DNA of 64,000 bases, taken from the NCBI GenBank assembly GCA_943842505.1, contig CALTDI010000001.1, positions 1 to 64,000 of the forward strand, written 5' to 3'. The translations under genes and the position numbers were made by a program. The DNA is from an uncultured Pseudomonadales bacterium. GTDB lineage: Bacteria > Pseudomonadota > Gammaproteobacteria > Pseudomonadales > Pseudohongiellaceae. Positions 10,808 through 20,974 of the stretch are shown here, piece by piece. Within the stretch, counting starts at the first letter, position 1, and every line of letters starts with the position of its first letter. The notes under the pieces were generated by a model. It worked only from the letters and a program-made list of their open reading frames with translations. It was not told the origin of the DNA and did no database searches.

Positions 10808-11761
10808 ATGTTCCTCGACCCGATCATTATCGTTCTCGGATTTGTTGGCTTAATCTGGGGAGCGGACAAGTTTGTATTTGGCGCATCGGTTCTCGCCCGA
10901 AATTTAGGGGTCTCCCCCCTGATGATCGGTCTTACTATCGTCGCATTCGGCACCTCAGCTCCAGAAATTTTTTCTTCGGCCGTTTCTGCACTAAACGACA
11001 AACCAGAACTCGCAGTCGGCAATGCCCTAGGCTCAAATCTTTTTAATGTCGGAGTAGCACTCGGTGTCGCTGCAGTGATCAGCCCACTTAAGCCTCCAGA
11101 GTCGCTAGTCAAGAAAGAGATTCCCGCACTATTACTGGTCACATTTGTTACCGGGGCCTTATTCTTGGATCTTTTCCTGGGCGTCTTCGATGCCGTAGTG
11201 TTAATCACAATTACCGTATATTTTGGCTACAGACTCTTTCGCAAGAAAGTTAAAACAGGGGTAATGCCCGAACTCGCCGATGAAGAACTAAGCGAAATAA
11301 GCAGCCTGCAAGCTGGCGCCTATTTAGTATTAGGCCTCGCACTCCTGGTCTTGAGTGCCGAGGCACTCGTAGCTGCGGCAACATCGATTGCCGGGTCTCT
11401 AGGTGTATCCACCGCAATTATCGGACTAACTGTAGTAGCTCTCGGCACCAGCCTGCCTGAATTGGCCGCATCAGTAACCTGCGTACTCAAGGGACATCAC
11501 GATCTGGCGATTGGAAACATAGTTGGATCGAACATTCTAAATTTACTCGCAGTGCTTCCATTTCCCGGTTTATTTGCACCGGGAGTGATCGAACCCGCAC
11601 TTCTCTATAGAGACTATATCGGCGTATTATTCCTCACTCTCTTGCTCGCCTACTTTTGCTATCAAGGGGTCAAGAAGGGCAAGATGATCAGTCGCCTCAA
11701 CGGCGCTGTATTCATATCCATCTACCTCGGATGGTTTGGCGTAATGCTGTATCAGCTTTAA
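10808..11761 (+). CDS. yrbG: Calcium/sodium antiporter of CaCA family (YrbG)
   Basis: A 317-residue membrane protein with about ten hydrophobic segments arranged as two inverted repeats. Each holds an alpha-repeat motif, GTSAPEIFSSAVSAL with VGNALGSNLFNVG in the first half and GTSLPELAASVTC with IGNIVGSNILNL in the second. This marks it as a YrbG-type cation/Ca2+ exchanger. It heads the co-directional yrbG-kds-lpt run, as in E. coli, and is divergent from mlaC. Confidence 0.93.
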   Translation: MFLDPIIIVLGFVGLIWGADKFVFGASVLARNLGVSPLMIGLTIVAFGTSAPEIFSSAVSALNDKPELAVGNALGSNLFNVGVALGVAAVISPLKPPESLVKKEIPALLLVTFVTGALFLDLFLGVFDAVVLITITVYFGYRLFRKKVKTGVMPELADEELSEISSLQAGAYLVLGLALLVLSAEALVAAATSIAGSLGVSTAIIGLTVVALGTSLPELAASVTCVLKGHHDLAIGNIVGSNILNLLAVLPFPGLFAPGVIEPALLYRDYIGVLFLTLLLAYFCYQGVKKGKMISRLNGAVFISIYLGWFGVMLYQL

Positions 11762-11817
11762 CAGACCTGCGCCCCGAAGTAGTCTGACGCCCTCTGGTAA
11801 GGTATGATCTGTGAACT

Positions 11818-12792
11818 ATGAATACCCACTCGTCCCTCATATCAAGCGCACTTCGAACTATCGAGATCGAGAATCGTGCTGTCGCCGAATTACTCAATCG
11901 AGTTGACGCTGGCTTTGTAAACGCCTGCGAAATCATCCTTGCAAGCAAGGGCCGAGTAGTCGTAATTGGCATGGGCAAATCCGGCCATATTGGTAAGAAA
12001 ATTGCCGCGACCCTGGCCAGCACAGGCACCACTGCGATGTATGTGCATCCCGCCGAGGCAAGTCATGGCGATATCGGCATGATAGCCGCAGACGACGTAG
12101 TTCTCGCCATCTCTAATTCTGGGACGACCTCGGAAATATTGTCTCTGCTACCGGTATTAAAACGAAAAGGCGTTCCTCTAATCAGCTTAACCGGTGATAA
12201 GCAGTCGGAATTAGCCATGGCTGCATCGGCAAACCTAGACGCAAGGGTAGACGAGGAAGCCTGTCCCCTTGGATTGGCCCCCACATCGAGCACTACTGCC
12301 GCTCTCGTACTTGGCGATGCTCTGGCTATGGCCTTATTGGAAGCGAGGGGGTTCACACGCGATGATTTCGCCATCTCCCATCCCGGCGGCAATCTCGGCA
12401 GGCGCCTTCTGGTCAAAGTAAAGGATGTGATGCATTCCGGAGATGCTATCCCGAAGGTCATGACCGGCACCACGCTGCCCGAAGCTCTTTTAGAGATGAG
12501 CAGCAAAGGCTTTGGCTTAACAACTATCATAGGTAAAAACGGAGAACTACTCGGCGTATTCTCCGACGGCGACCTGAGGCGCACAATAGATTCCGGCAAG
12601 AATATTCAAGAGACACTTATCGACGAGGTCATGTCGTCCACCTTCAAGCATATAGACTCTAATGCTCTCGCTGCCGAGGCAGCCAGAATCATGCAGGAAT
12701 CGAACGTCTATGTTCTTATCGTGAAGGGCGAAACACCATCTGTTGAGGGCATGCTAAAGATGCATGACCTGCTTCAATCAAATGTAGTCTAA
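11818..12792 (+). CDS. kdsD: D-arabinose 5-phosphate isomerase
   Basis: The 324-residue protein has an N-terminal SIS domain (GMGKSGHIGKKIAATLASTGT, HGDIGM, ISNSGTTSE) and two C-terminal CBS domains (~205-324). It converts ribulose 5-phosphate to arabinose 5-phosphate for Kdo synthesis. Followed by kdsC with a 13-bp gap. Confidence 0.96.
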   Translation: MNTHSSLISSALRTIEIENRAVAELLNRVDAGFVNACEIILASKGRVVVIGMGKSGHIGKKIAATLASTGTTAMYVHPAEASHGDIGMIAADDVVLAISNSGTTSEILSLLPVLKRKGVPLISLTGDKQSELAMAASANLDARVDEEACPLGLAPTSSTTAALVLGDALAMALLEARGFTRDDFAISHPGGNLGRRLLVKVKDVMHSGDAIPKVMTGTTLPEALLEMSSKGFGLTTIIGKNGELLGVFSDGDLRRTIDSGKNIQETLIDEVMSSTFKHIDSNALAAEAARIMQESNVYVLIVKGETPSVEGMLKMHDLLQSNVV

Positions 12793-12805
12793 TCCAGAGG
12801 CATGC

Positions 12806-13345
12806 ATGCTTTTTAGCACCACCGAAGAACAGGCAATCGAAGCGGCGAGTAAGATCAGATTACTTCTGCTCGATGTCGATGGCATCCTCAGCGATGGCAG
12901 GCTCTACTTTTCGAATTCCGGGGAAGAGATTAAGGCCTTCCATAGCCTGGACGGACACGGGATTAAAATGCTCATGAGCACTGGGATAGCAGTGGGAATA
13001 ATCACTGGCAGAACGTCTGCTATCGTTTCTAAAAGAGCCGCAGATTTGGGCATCGACATCCTTTACCAGGGCCGCGAAGATAAAATTGATGTCTTACAGG
13101 AAATCAGCAAGGAACAAGCCATTCCACTCGGCGCCATCTGCTATGCCGGCGATGACTTGCCAGACCTACCGGTACTTAGAGCCGTCGGTCTCAGCTTCTC
13201 GGTACCGGGAGCACACTACGCGGTAAAAGACGCTGTACAGGTCGTGACCGCACGCCATGGCGGAGAAGGTGCCGTTAGAGAAATCACTGATTTTATTCTG
13301 GCAGCACAGGGCAATCTTCAGCCTTTCCTGAGCCCGCCTACTTAG
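12806..13345 (+). CDS. kdsC: 3-deoxy-D-manno-octulosonate 8-phosphate phosphatase
   Basis: A 179-residue HAD-superfamily phosphatase without cap, with the nucleophile motif DVDG (23-26) after LLL, GIITGR, and the metal-binding GDDLPDLPV. It releases Kdo from Kdo-8-phosphate. The ATG at 12806 has AGAGG 5 nt upstream; the overlapping ATG at 12802 leads to an immediate stop. Confidence 0.96.
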   Translation: MLFSTTEEQAIEAASKIRLLLLDVDGILSDGRLYFSNSGEEIKAFHSLDGHGIKMLMSTGIAVGIITGRTSAIVSKRAADLGIDILYQGREDKIDVLQEISKEQAIPLGAICYAGDDLPDLPVLRAVGLSFSVPGAHYAVKDAVQVVTARHGGEGAVREITDFILAAQGNLQPFLSPPT

Positions 13346-13451
13346 ATAGCAACCAGCAGATAGCGATAGCTCCTCCATTATTTGGACCACGAAGCAATAG
13401 ATTCATGTTAGGCTTCAACTACTTACCACCCTTTTCAAGCGCTAGCACATT

Positions 13452-14039
13452 ATGCAACGAACAGGCCTGCTCATTGTCCCAGGATTAATTGCTGTCGCAC
13501 TATTCCTCGGCTTAAATACCTTTAACTCGCCTGGCAATAACCCCGACACTCCATCAGCGGCTGCGAATCTAGACTTTAATGCCTACTCCGAAGGTATTAA
13601 TACGATTCTTTACGATGTGGACGGTAAAATTAATTACACACTGCAGGCGCAGCGACAGGTTCACTACAACGACGATACCACTGAGTTACAGAAACCGTTT
13701 ATCCGATTATTTCAAGAAGGCGATTCCCGCTGGAATATCGTTGCCGATTCCGGCAGAATTTCTTCATCTGAAACCGCATCAAATACCAGAGTAGATAAAA
13801 TAGAACTTGTAGGGGATGTACAAGTCTACAGTCTTGACGATTTCGGGAATAGAACATTGATATCGAGTGAGTTTCTAACCCTGAACCCAGAATCAGAAAT
13901 TCTAGAGACCGATCTAGCAGTATCTGTTGTAACAAAAGCATTAGAACAATCGTCTATAGGAATGCTAGCCAACCTGAAGACTGATGAAATTACTTTCTTG
14001 CGTGAAATCAAGGGCCGATATGAACAAGCGACACAGTAA
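13452..14039 (+). CDS. lptC: LPS export protein LptC
   Basis: A 195-residue bitopic protein: a single N-terminal transmembrane helix (LLIVPGLIAVALFLGL) and a periplasmic beta-jellyroll with the signature YSEGINTILYDVDGKINYTL. LptC joins the LptB2FG extractor in the inner membrane to the periplasmic LptA bridge. It overlaps lptA by 20 bp. Confidence 0.93.
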   Translation: MQRTGLLIVPGLIAVALFLGLNTFNSPGNNPDTPSAAANLDFNAYSEGINTILYDVDGKINYTLQAQRQVHYNDDTTELQKPFIRLFQEGDSRWNIVADSGRISSSETASNTRVDKIELVGDVQVYSLDDFGNRTLISSEFLTLNPESEILETDLAVSVVTKALEQSSIGMLANLKTDEITFLREIKGRYEQATQ

Positions 14040-14550
14040 AAGTTTTGCGCCGATTATGATGACCGGACTCATTGCTATCGGCTGCTTAACTTCAGGTAAC
14101 TCACTAGCTTTAGAGTCCGACAAACAGCAGGAACTGATTTTCAGCGCTGACGGCGGCTCGCACATGAGCATTGCGAATGGGATTCGCGTTCTCGAAATGT
14201 CCGATAACGTAAAGATCATTCAGGGCACGATGGAAATTCGCGGCGATGCAGCGACTATCGAGTCCAGCATTAGCAATAACGAAGTTAGCAAGATTACGGT
14301 AATTGGAAATCCTGTTTATTATGAGCAACAACTTGATTCAAGCGGCGCGCCTGTAAAAGGCTCCAGCAATACCATCACTTTTTACACAGACGAAACCGAT
14401 GGCTACTCGATTATTGAACTTGTAGGAGAGGCCGTTATTGAATCGCCCAGTTCCAACCTAAAGTGCAGCGCTATCATCTATATCGCTGATCTGGATTTAA
14501 TCCGCGAAGCACCGGGCCCATGCACCGGCGTATTTAGCTCAACGAATTGA
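14020..14550 (+). CDS. lptA: LPS transport periplasmic protein LptA
   Basis: From the ATG at 14020 the product is 176 residues, with a signal peptide (positively charged MNKRHSK then hydrophobic core to SLALES) and the OstA/LptA jellyroll ([24 protein letters not shown]). LptA oligomerises to form the periplasmic LPS bridge. An in-frame ATG at 13984 is deeper inside lptC and would spoil the signal peptide. Confidence 0.92.
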   Translation: MNKRHSKSFAPIMMTGLIAIGCLTSGNSLALESDKQQELIFSADGGSHMSIANGIRVLEMSDNVKIIQGTMEIRGDAATIESSISNNEVSKITVIGNPVYYEQQLDSSGAPVKGSSNTITFYTDETDGYSIIELVGEAVIESPSSNLKCSAIIYIADLDLIREAPGPCTGVFSSTN

Positions 14551-14557
14551 ATCGAAA

Positions 14558-15277
14558 ATGCTAGAAGCCCACAACCTTGCCAAGAGTTACAAAAAAAGAG
14601 AAGTCGTTCGCGACGTCTCAGTTTCAATTCAACAGGGTGAAATAGTAGGACTACTGGGTCCCAATGGAGCCGGCAAAACTACCTGCTTCTATATGATAGT
14701 GGGGCTCGTCGCGGCAGACAAAGGCAAGGTACTGCTGGGAAACGATGACATCACCGAAGCGCCCGTCCATCGGCGAGCAAGCCATGGACTCGCCTATCTA
14801 CCCCAGGATTCTTCCATTTTTCGCACGCTCAGCGTTGAAGACAATATCCTGGCTATCTTAGAAACCCGTAATGACCTCAGCGGCGCCGAGAGACAAAGAA
14901 AGCTGGAGTCGCTTCTAGACGAATTTAATATACAACATATTCGACACAACAAAGGCATGAGCCTGTCGGGGGGTGAACGTAGACGAACAGAAATCGCACG
15001 AACACTTGCCACCGATCCGAAATTTATCCTGCTAGATGAACCCTTCGCCGGTGTAGACCCGATTTCCGTTAGCGATATCAAACAAATTATTCAACACTTG
15101 AAGCAGCGCAATATTGGCATTCTTCTGACCGATCACAATGTTCGAGAGACTCTGGATATCTGCGAGAAAGCTTACATCGTTAGTGAGGGACAAGTTATTG
15201 CCCAGGGCAATGCCGAAGCAATACTCTCAGATGAAAAAGTGAGAAAAGTATATCTAGGCGAACAGTTCAAGATATAG
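14558..15277 (+). CDS. lptB: LPS export ABC transporter ATPase LptB
   Basis: The 239-residue ATPase has Walker A GPNGAGKT (34-41), Q-loop in [17 protein letters not shown], signature LSGGERRR and Walker [13 protein letters not shown]. It powers LPS extraction with LptFG, which are encoded elsewhere. It starts 7 bp after lptA and ends the lpt run before rpoN. Confidence 0.97.
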   Translation: MLEAHNLAKSYKKREVVRDVSVSIQQGEIVGLLGPNGAGKTTCFYMIVGLVAADKGKVLLGNDDITEAPVHRRASHGLAYLPQDSSIFRTLSVEDNILAILETRNDLSGAERQRKLESLLDEFNIQHIRHNKGMSLSGGERRRTEIARTLATDPKFILLDEPFAGVDPISVSDIKQIIQHLKQRNIGILLTDHNVRETLDICEKAYIVSEGQVIAQGNAEAILSDEKVRKVYLGEQFKI

Positions 15278-15397
15278 ATTACCTGAGGACGAAAGACCTC
15301 GAACCAGACTGCACAGCCTCCTCGAATACCCTCGAATTCCTGCTCAAACCGCCATAAAATTCTTGCCAAAAAGGCTATGCAATACAGGCATGAATCT

Positions 15398-15406
15398 TGC
15401 TATAAT
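15398..15406 (+). promoter_or_regulatory. Extended -10 promoter upstream of rpoN
   Basis: TGCTATAAT lies about 84 bp upstream of the rpoN start: a perfect TATAAT with the extended TGn element. There is no good -35 at 17 bp, which is tolerated by extended -10 promoters. It lies in the 212-bp lptB-rpoN gap, so rpoN probably has its own promoter. Confidence 0.5.
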
Positions 15407-15489
15407 CGACTACTCTAACGTGAGCTACATGGTTCCAACATACTTATAATACTAATAATTTTCCAACTCGGTCATAAGATGTATTCTTC

Positions 15490-16998
15490 ATGAAATTATC
15501 GCTTCAGCTCAAGCTAGGTCAGCAACTGACCATGACTCCTCAGCTGCAGCAAGCTATACGACTTCTGCAACTCTCAACACTAGACCTTCAGCAAGAAATC
15601 CATCAGGCCCTAGAATCCAACCCCATGTTGGAATTGATCGAGAATAGCGAGGACGATACCCCCGACACGAACGACAACTCCACCACTACCGACCTTAACG
15701 AACCTCCAGCGGCCGAAGATAGCACCTCAACAAGAGACAATGCCGAGCTGAATAGCGCCGATAGCGACTGGCAGAATGAGATTCCCAATGATCTCGCCGT
15801 AGACACCCATTGGGATGACATCTATCCCGGAACCTCATCCCAGTCGAATTCCTTCGATGGAGATTCATCAGACTTCGAATCACGCACCAGCGCCGAAGGC
15901 ACTCTACAAGACCATCTTCTGTGGCAGCTCAATCTGACTCATATATCCGAAAAAGATAATTCGATCGCACTCGCAATTATCGATGCCATCGATAACAACG
16001 GCATGTTGACTGTGGATTTGGATTCTATTCACAGCGGTTTCGACGAAGAGTCGGAAGTAGAACTGGATGAGCTAGTCGCAGTTCTTCATCGCGTCCAACA
16101 ATTCGACCCTATAGGAGTAGGCCATAGAGACCTGGCAGAGTGCCTTATGCTGCAACTTGCTCAGATCGAAAGCCCTGAACTAGAAAAAGCCGTACGCAAC
16201 GCCAAGTTAGTCATCAGCGAACATATAGATCTACTCGGAAATCGAGATTATGCCCAGCTGATGCGACGCACCAAATTAAAGGAAGGTGAGCTTAGCGAAG
16301 CGATTACCATCATCGAAAGCTTAAACCCCAGACCAGGCGCCAGTATCTGTCCTCCGACAACGAGTTACGTAGTACCCGATGTAATCGTGAGCAAAGACAG
16401 CTCATCAGGAAAGTGGAAGGTCGAACTAAATCCCGAGACGGCACCAAAAATTCGAATCAATAGCGGCTATGCTGCACTCGTGAAGCGAGCCGATACCAGC
16501 GACGATAACAATTACTTGCGCGATAACTTGCAAGAGGCCAAATGGTTTATCAAGAGCCTGCAGAGCCGCAATGAAACTCTAATGAAAGTCTCCACACGAA
16601 TTGTCGAACATCAGAAAGGCTTTCTCGAGTATGGCGAAGAAGCAATGAAGCCGCTCGTGCTTCACGATATAGCCGAAGCCGTCAGCATGCATGAATCTAC
16701 GATTTCCCGAGTCACCACCCAGAAATACATGCACACACCCAGAGGCATCTTCGAGCTCAAGTACTTTTTCTCCAGCCACGTATCCACCAAGGGCGGTGGG
16801 GAATGTTCGTCCACGGCGATTCGAGCTATCATTCGCAAGCTAGTCGCGGCAGAGAACACAAAGAAGCCATTAAGCGACAGCAAGATTACCAATCTTCTGG
16901 AAGAGAAAGGCATCAATGTGGCGAGACGCACCATAGCAAAATACAGAGAATCACTCTCTATTCCTCCCTCCAATGAGCGAAAGCGATTGGCCGGATAG
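15490..16998 (+). CDS. rpoN: RNA polymerase sigma-54 factor
   Basis: The 502-residue protein has the glutamine- and leucine-rich activator region I at the N-terminus ([20 protein letters not shown]), an acidic low-complexity region II (about 50-140), the core-binding domain, and the C-terminal RpoN box [10 protein letters not shown]. Sigma-54 promoters need AAA+ activators such as the CbrB encoded at 40.4 kb. It is followed directly by ptsN; the hpf gene that normally intervenes is absent. Confidence 0.98.
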   Translation: MKLSLQLKLGQQLTMTPQLQQAIRLLQLSTLDLQQEIHQALESNPMLELIENSEDDTPDTNDNSTTTDLNEPPAAEDSTSTRDNAELNSADSDWQNEIPNDLAVDTHWDDIYPGTSSQSNSFDGDSSDFESRTSAEGTLQDHLLWQLNLTHISEKDNSIALAIIDAIDNNGMLTVDLDSIHSGFDEESEVELDELVAVLHRVQQFDPIGVGHRDLAECLMLQLAQIESPELEKAVRNAKLVISEHIDLLGNRDYAQLMRRTKLKEGELSEAITIIESLNPRPGASICPPTTSYVVPDVIVSKDSSSGKWKVELNPETAPKIRINSGYAALVKRADTSDDNNYLRDNLQEAKWFIKSLQSRNETLMKVSTRIVEHQKGFLEYGEEAMKPLVLHDIAEAVSMHESTISRVTTQKYMHTPRGIFELKYFFSSHVSTKGGGECSSTAIRAIIRKLVAAENTKKPLSDSKITNLLEEKGINVARRTIAKYRESLSIPPSNERKRLAG

Positions 16999-17064
16999 AA
17001 AGAGGTCTAAGATTAAATTTCGAAACCAGGTCATTAACTAAACGGAATCAGAGAAAGCACAGCA

Positions 17065-17514
17065 ATGCAATTGGAAGACATACTCAGCCCCGAACGCTGC
17101 CACTGCAGAATCGACGGTATTAGCAAGAAGAGAATTTTAAGCAAGATTAGCGAAATCGTCTCAGAAAACATCGATTCACTGGAAGCGTCCGACGTATTCG
17201 AAGCCTTAATGGCTCGCGAACAACTTGGAACCACAGGACTAGGGAATGGAATTGCCATTCCCCACTGCCGCCTTGCTCCCTGTGAAAATATTATAGGCGC
17301 CTTGATCACCCTGGATCAGCCCATAGATTTCGACTCACTGGATGGCAAACCGGTGGACATACTGTTTGTATTGCTGGTTCCCCACGAGGAAAACGACGAA
17401 CACGTTAGAACCCTAGCCGGGCTAGCAGCCTTATTCAATGACGAGGATTTTTGCTACACGATTCGACATACTCTCGATAGCGAAGACTTATATAATATCG
17501 CCATCACCTACTAA
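17065..17514 (+). CDS. ptsN: PTS IIA-like nitrogen regulatory protein (EIIA-Ntr)
   Basis: A 149-residue EIIA domain of the fructose/mannitol type with the phosphorylatable histidine H67 in GNGIAIPHCRL. It receives phosphate from NPr in the nitrogen PTS and regulates K+ and stress functions through protein contacts. It lies between rpoN and rapZ. Confidence 0.95.
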   Translation: MQLEDILSPERCHCRIDGISKKRILSKISEIVSENIDSLEASDVFEALMAREQLGTTGLGNGIAIPHCRLAPCENIIGALITLDQPIDFDSLDGKPVDILFVLLVPHEENDEHVRTLAGLAALFNDEDFCYTIRHTLDSEDLYNIAITY

Positions 17515-17534
17515 GCTAAACCAGGTTGAGCGCA

Positions 17535-18389
17535 ATGAAGCTAACTATTATCAGTGGTAGATCGGGCTCTGGAAAAAGTACTGTCCTTCATGTTCTTGAG
17601 GATCGCGGCTACTATTGTATCGACAATCTGCCTGCGAGCTTACTGCCGGCACTTGCAGATCGCATAAGTGAAGATGATTCCAACCTTCCCAATATTGCTG
17701 TTAGTATCGATGCCCGCAATATTTCCGCCGACCTACAGCAAGCCCCTACGATTATCAGCGAATTGCAGTCTAGAGCACTGCCTACCGAGATACTATTTCT
17801 CGACGCTAACAGTCAGACCCTACTAAAACGATTCAGCGAGAGCCGTCGAAAACATCCATTGACCACCGAGACCATCGATCTACGTGAGGCTATCGATATC
17901 GAATCAGAACTACTCGAATCGATTTCAATGATGGCCAACCTAGTAATCGATACTAGCAATATGTCGCTTCACCAGCTACGCGACCTGGTAAAAACCAGAC
18001 TCGTAAAGCGAAGTGAAACCAGCATGGCTCTTCTCTTTCAATCCTTCGGGTTTAAAAACGGCGTGCCGGTAGATGCGGATCTGGTGTATGACGTACGCTG
18101 CCTACCCAATCCATACTGGGATACGGCCCTTCGATCACTAACAGGACTGCATAGCGAAGTAGCGCAATTTCTAGACTCTCAAGATGAGGTTCAGGATATG
18201 TATAATGATATAAAAGACTATCTTGAGAAATGGCTACCAAGGTACGAAAGTAATAACCGCAGCTATATTACAGTTGCGATAGGCTGCACTGGCGGCCAGC
18301 ACCGCTCCGTATACATTGGCGAGAAACTCGGCAAGTTTTTCACGCCTAAAATCAATAATGTACAGATACGCCATCGCGATCTCGGTTAG
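17535..18389 (+). CDS. rapZ: RNase adapter protein RapZ
   Basis: From the ATG at 17535 (an AGG lies 9 nt upstream; an in-frame TTG at 17526 is less likely) the product is 284 residues. It has Walker A GRSGSGKS (8-15), the DNLP segment, and the C-terminal GCTGGQHRSVY motif. RapZ binds sRNAs and directs RNase E to GlmZ in enterics, coupling glucosamine-6-phosphate levels to envelope synthesis. Confidence 0.96.
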   Translation: MKLTIISGRSGSGKSTVLHVLEDRGYYCIDNLPASLLPALADRISEDDSNLPNIAVSIDARNISADLQQAPTIISELQSRALPTEILFLDANSQTLLKRFSESRRKHPLTTETIDLREAIDIESELLESISMMANLVIDTSNMSLHQLRDLVKTRLVKRSETSMALLFQSFGFKNGVPVDADLVYDVRCLPNPYWDTALRSLTGLHSEVAQFLDSQDEVQDMYNDIKDYLEKWLPRYESNNRSYITVAIGCTGGQHRSVYIGEKLGKFFTPKINNVQIRHRDLG

Positions 18390-18447
18390 AATCTCAAACA
18401 GCAACACAGTTCGGGATACAGTCACTTAAACCCAATCAGAACAAAGT

Positions 18448-18714
18448 ATGTTAAAAGCTACTACGACAATCATTAATAAAGCTGGGCTTCATGCCCGCGC
18501 GGCAGCCAAGTTGGTCGAACTAACTGGCGGGCTTGAGAGCGCAGTCCAGATAGGTCATGACAAGATGGTCGATGGCAAGAGCATCCTCTCACTGATGATG
18601 CTTGCTGCGGTACAAGGCACCGAAATTTCTATCGAAGTCGATGGCGCCGACGAGGAGCGAGCTTTGCCCGCAATACTCGAACTCATCGCGAACAGATTCG
18701 ACGAAGCCGAATAA
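18448..18714 (+). CDS. ptsO: HPr-like phosphocarrier protein NPr
   Basis: An 88-residue HPr fold protein with active-site H15 in KAGLHARAAAKLVEL and the MVDGKSILSLMMLAA segment. NPr passes phosphate from EI-Ntr to PtsN. It completes the rpoN-ptsN-rapZ-ptsO cluster. Confidence 0.95.
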   Translation: MLKATTTIINKAGLHARAAAKLVELTGGLESAVQIGHDKMVDGKSILSLMMLAAVQGTEISIEVDGADEERALPAILELIANRFDEAE

Positions 18715-18845
18715 CTACCCGGTCTAGCCAGTTTTGGCAAAGACCTTCTGCCCAGTTACACAGAAAAGTCTGATTCGGGCAATTCTGCTAAACTCGTTTG
18801 AGTTCTCTTGGCTCGCTTTTGACTGTAGAATTGCGCAAATTCGCG

Positions 18846-18862
18846 CTGGCACCAGCCTAGCA
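18846..18862 (+). promoter_or_regulatory. Candidate sigma-54 promoter upstream of mgtE
   Basis: CTGGCACCAGCCTAGCA matches the -24/-12 pattern: GG at 18848-18849 and GC at 18860-18861 separated by exactly 10 bp, with a full TGGCAC and one mismatch in the TTGC box. Predicted start near 18873, about 65 bp before mgtE. It also happens to contain the palindrome GCTGGCACCAGC, so chance is possible. Confidence 0.35.
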
Positions 18863-18938
18863 AGCCAATAAAAATCGCCTATTAACTGGATTTACACAGG
18901 CAGCGAGCCTCATACTGAGCATAGGGCCAAGCACTACA

Positions 18939-20297
18939 ATGTCTCAAGCCAAAGAACTTCAAACTCAAGAAACCCTCGCACTTGAACTCAATCAAGCGCT
19001 GGACAGTGGTTCGCTGTATGAGGTTAGGCAACTACTAAAATCACTGCCTAGCGCAGGCATAGCCCATCTTCTCGAATCCTCCCCACCAAAGACTCGTAAT
19101 GTCCTCTGGCAACTAATCGACAAGGACGCCGAGGGCGAGGTTCTGCAAGACCTTAATGAAGATCTGCAATACGAGATTCTGAGTGAACTTGACGCCCAGC
19201 AGGTTGTAGAGCTGACTGAGGGCCTCGAAACTGATGATCTGGCCGACATCCTTCAGCAGCTACCGGATCAGGTGGCCTTCGAAGTGCTTCGCGCTATGGA
19301 TGAGCAAGACCGGCAACGCGTGGAGTCGATCCTATCCTTCGATGAGGACACAGCCGGCGGCTTGATGAACACGGATACCATCACCGTGCGCCCTACTCAT
19401 ACCCTGGAACTCGTGCTGCGTTATCTGAGGCGCCATGAGAGCATTCCAGAAATGACGGACAATATTCTCGTCGTAAACCGTGCAGACAAGTTTTTGGGCA
19501 TACTGCCACTACGACAGATTCTGGTCTCTGACCCGAATATGACTGTTAGAGACATAATGCGCGAAGACATCGACGCGATTCCAGTTGGCATGGAAGCGAC
19601 CCAAGTTGCGCAACTATTCAAACAACATGACTGGGTGTCAGCACCCGTTGTAGATCCTGACGGCAAACTCGTAGGCCGCATCACCATCGACGATGTGGTT
19701 GATGTGATCGAGGACAACGCTGAACACTCATTGATGAGCATGGCCGGCCTCGACGAAGAGGACGACAGCTTCGCACCTATACTGAAAACAGCAAGGCGAC
19801 GCGCTCTATGGCTAGGTGTAAATCTGATGACGGCAGTATTCGCGTCCGGCGTAATCTATCTGTTTCAGGACACTCTGGATCAGGTTGTCTATCTTGCGGT
19901 GCTCATGCCCATCGTCGCCAACATGGGCGGCGTAGCCGGCACGCAGACCCTCACCCTGGTAATCCGAAGCCTGGCATTGGGTCATATCAGCTCCTCCAAT
20001 AGCCGCTGGCTATTGATCAGAGAGCTTGGCGTGGCAGGATTAAACGGTTTCGCTTGGGCAATTGTTATCGCGACAATCACCTTCGCCTGGTACGGTGATC
20101 TCCCACTAAGCCTGGTGATTGGCGCGGCGATGCTAATTAACCTGGTTGTCGCCGCCCTCGCCGGTGCCTATTTGCCGTTATTCCTAAACCGCATCAAGAT
20201 CGACCCCGCGCTTGCCGGTTCGGTCGCACTAACCACCGTCACTGACTCTGTCGGCTTCTTCGTCTTTCTCGGACTGGCCCAGTTGTTCTACCTATGA
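18939..20297 (+). CDS. mgtE: Magnesium transporter MgtE
   Basis: The 452-residue protein has the MgtE order: an N-terminal helical domain with SLP/LPS..EVLQDL repeats and DEDTAGGLM (~1-135), a pair of CBS domains (~136-258) and a C-terminal five-helix pore (~285-452) with the conserved NMGGVAGTQT segment. It is a Mg2+ channel gated by intracellular Mg2+ through the cytosolic domains. Its TGA overlaps the darP ATG. Confidence 0.96.
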   Translation: MSQAKELQTQETLALELNQALDSGSLYEVRQLLKSLPSAGIAHLLESSPPKTRNVLWQLIDKDAEGEVLQDLNEDLQYEILSELDAQQVVELTEGLETDDLADILQQLPDQVAFEVLRAMDEQDRQRVESILSFDEDTAGGLMNTDTITVRPTHTLELVLRYLRRHESIPEMTDNILVVNRADKFLGILPLRQILVSDPNMTVRDIMREDIDAIPVGMEATQVAQLFKQHDWVSAPVVDPDGKLVGRITIDDVVDVIEDNAEHSLMSMAGLDEEDDSFAPILKTARRRALWLGVNLMTAVFASGVIYLFQDTLDQVVYLAVLMPIVANMGGVAGTQTLTLVIRSLALGHISSSNSRWLLIRELGVAGLNGFAWAIVIATITFAWYGDLPLSLVIGAAMLINLVVAALAGAYLPLFLNRIKIDPALAGSVALTTVTDSVGFFVFLGLAQLFYL

Positions 20298-20812
20298 GCA
20301 CCATGGACTTCAAACCTGAATCAGATACAGAGTCAGACCTGCCGAGCAAGACACGACTCAAGCAGGAGGCGATCGAGTTACAGCAACTTGGGAAACATCT
20401 CACCACCCTCAGCTCTGCAGTCTTAAGGAAATTGCCGGTTACCGAGATTCTTATATCTGCCATCGAAGAATTTAACCGACTACCCAACAGTCATGGCGCA
20501 CAACGACGCCAGCTTCAATTCATAGGTCGATTAATGCGCGACCTCGACTATGCCGCCGTGATGAAAGCGATTGACGATCTGGAATCTGGCCACCTGCGCA
20601 AACAAAAGAAACCATCTGTCGCAAAAGTACTATGCGAGCGCATACTAGAGTCCGGCGACTCGGAAATAAACGCGCTACTGGCCCGATACCCCCAGCTAGA
20701 AAGGCAAACGATGCGCCAGTTCTATCGCGAGTACCAACGCAGTGACGAGGCCGGGCGTGGTAAGTACGAGAGTAAACTGCGAAATTACCTGCAACAACAG
20801 ATCAACGGCTAA
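20294..20812 (+). CDS. darP: DarP / YjgA, ribosome-associated DUF615 protein
   Basis: A 172-residue protein of the DUF615 family, recognised by LPSKTRLKQEA, the ALRKLP-like SAVLRKLPVTEI, GAQRRQLQFIGRLMR and the C-terminal LRQFYRE-type helix. DarP assists 50S subunit assembly. ATGA overlap with mgtE implies translational coupling, an unusual partner for this gene as far as I recall. Confidence 0.85.
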   Translation: MSTMDFKPESDTESDLPSKTRLKQEAIELQQLGKHLTTLSSAVLRKLPVTEILISAIEEFNRLPNSHGAQRRQLQFIGRLMRDLDYAAVMKAIDDLESGHLRKQKKPSVAKVLCERILESGDSEINALLARYPQLERQTMRQFYREYQRSDEAGRGKYESKLRNYLQQQING

Positions 20813-20950
20813 CAGACCCACCCGATTAGCCCATGCAAGTCCCTTGTTAGCAAGCTATAGGCGCTCCTATACGGTATCCCCATTAGGTGATAAACTCTAT
20901 GCAAATTAGTAGGCTACGCCCCTAAATCAAGCGCTTCGATTCCTACTCAC

Positions 20951-20968
20951 AACAATAATAAGAAGAGG
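20951..20968 (+). promoter_or_regulatory. AAYAAYAA (Crc/Hfq-type) motif joined to the Shine-Dalgarno of the symporter operon
   Basis: AACAATAATAAGAAGAGG comprises two overlapping perfect AAYAAYAA octamers (20951-20958 and 20954-20961) immediately before the Shine-Dalgarno AAGAGG. In Pseudomonas, Hfq with Crc binds such A-rich motifs at ribosome binding sites to repress catabolic and transport genes. With a CrcZ-like RNA in the same window, this is a predicted catabolite-repression site. Confidence 0.5.
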
Positions 20969-20974
20969 ATGCCC

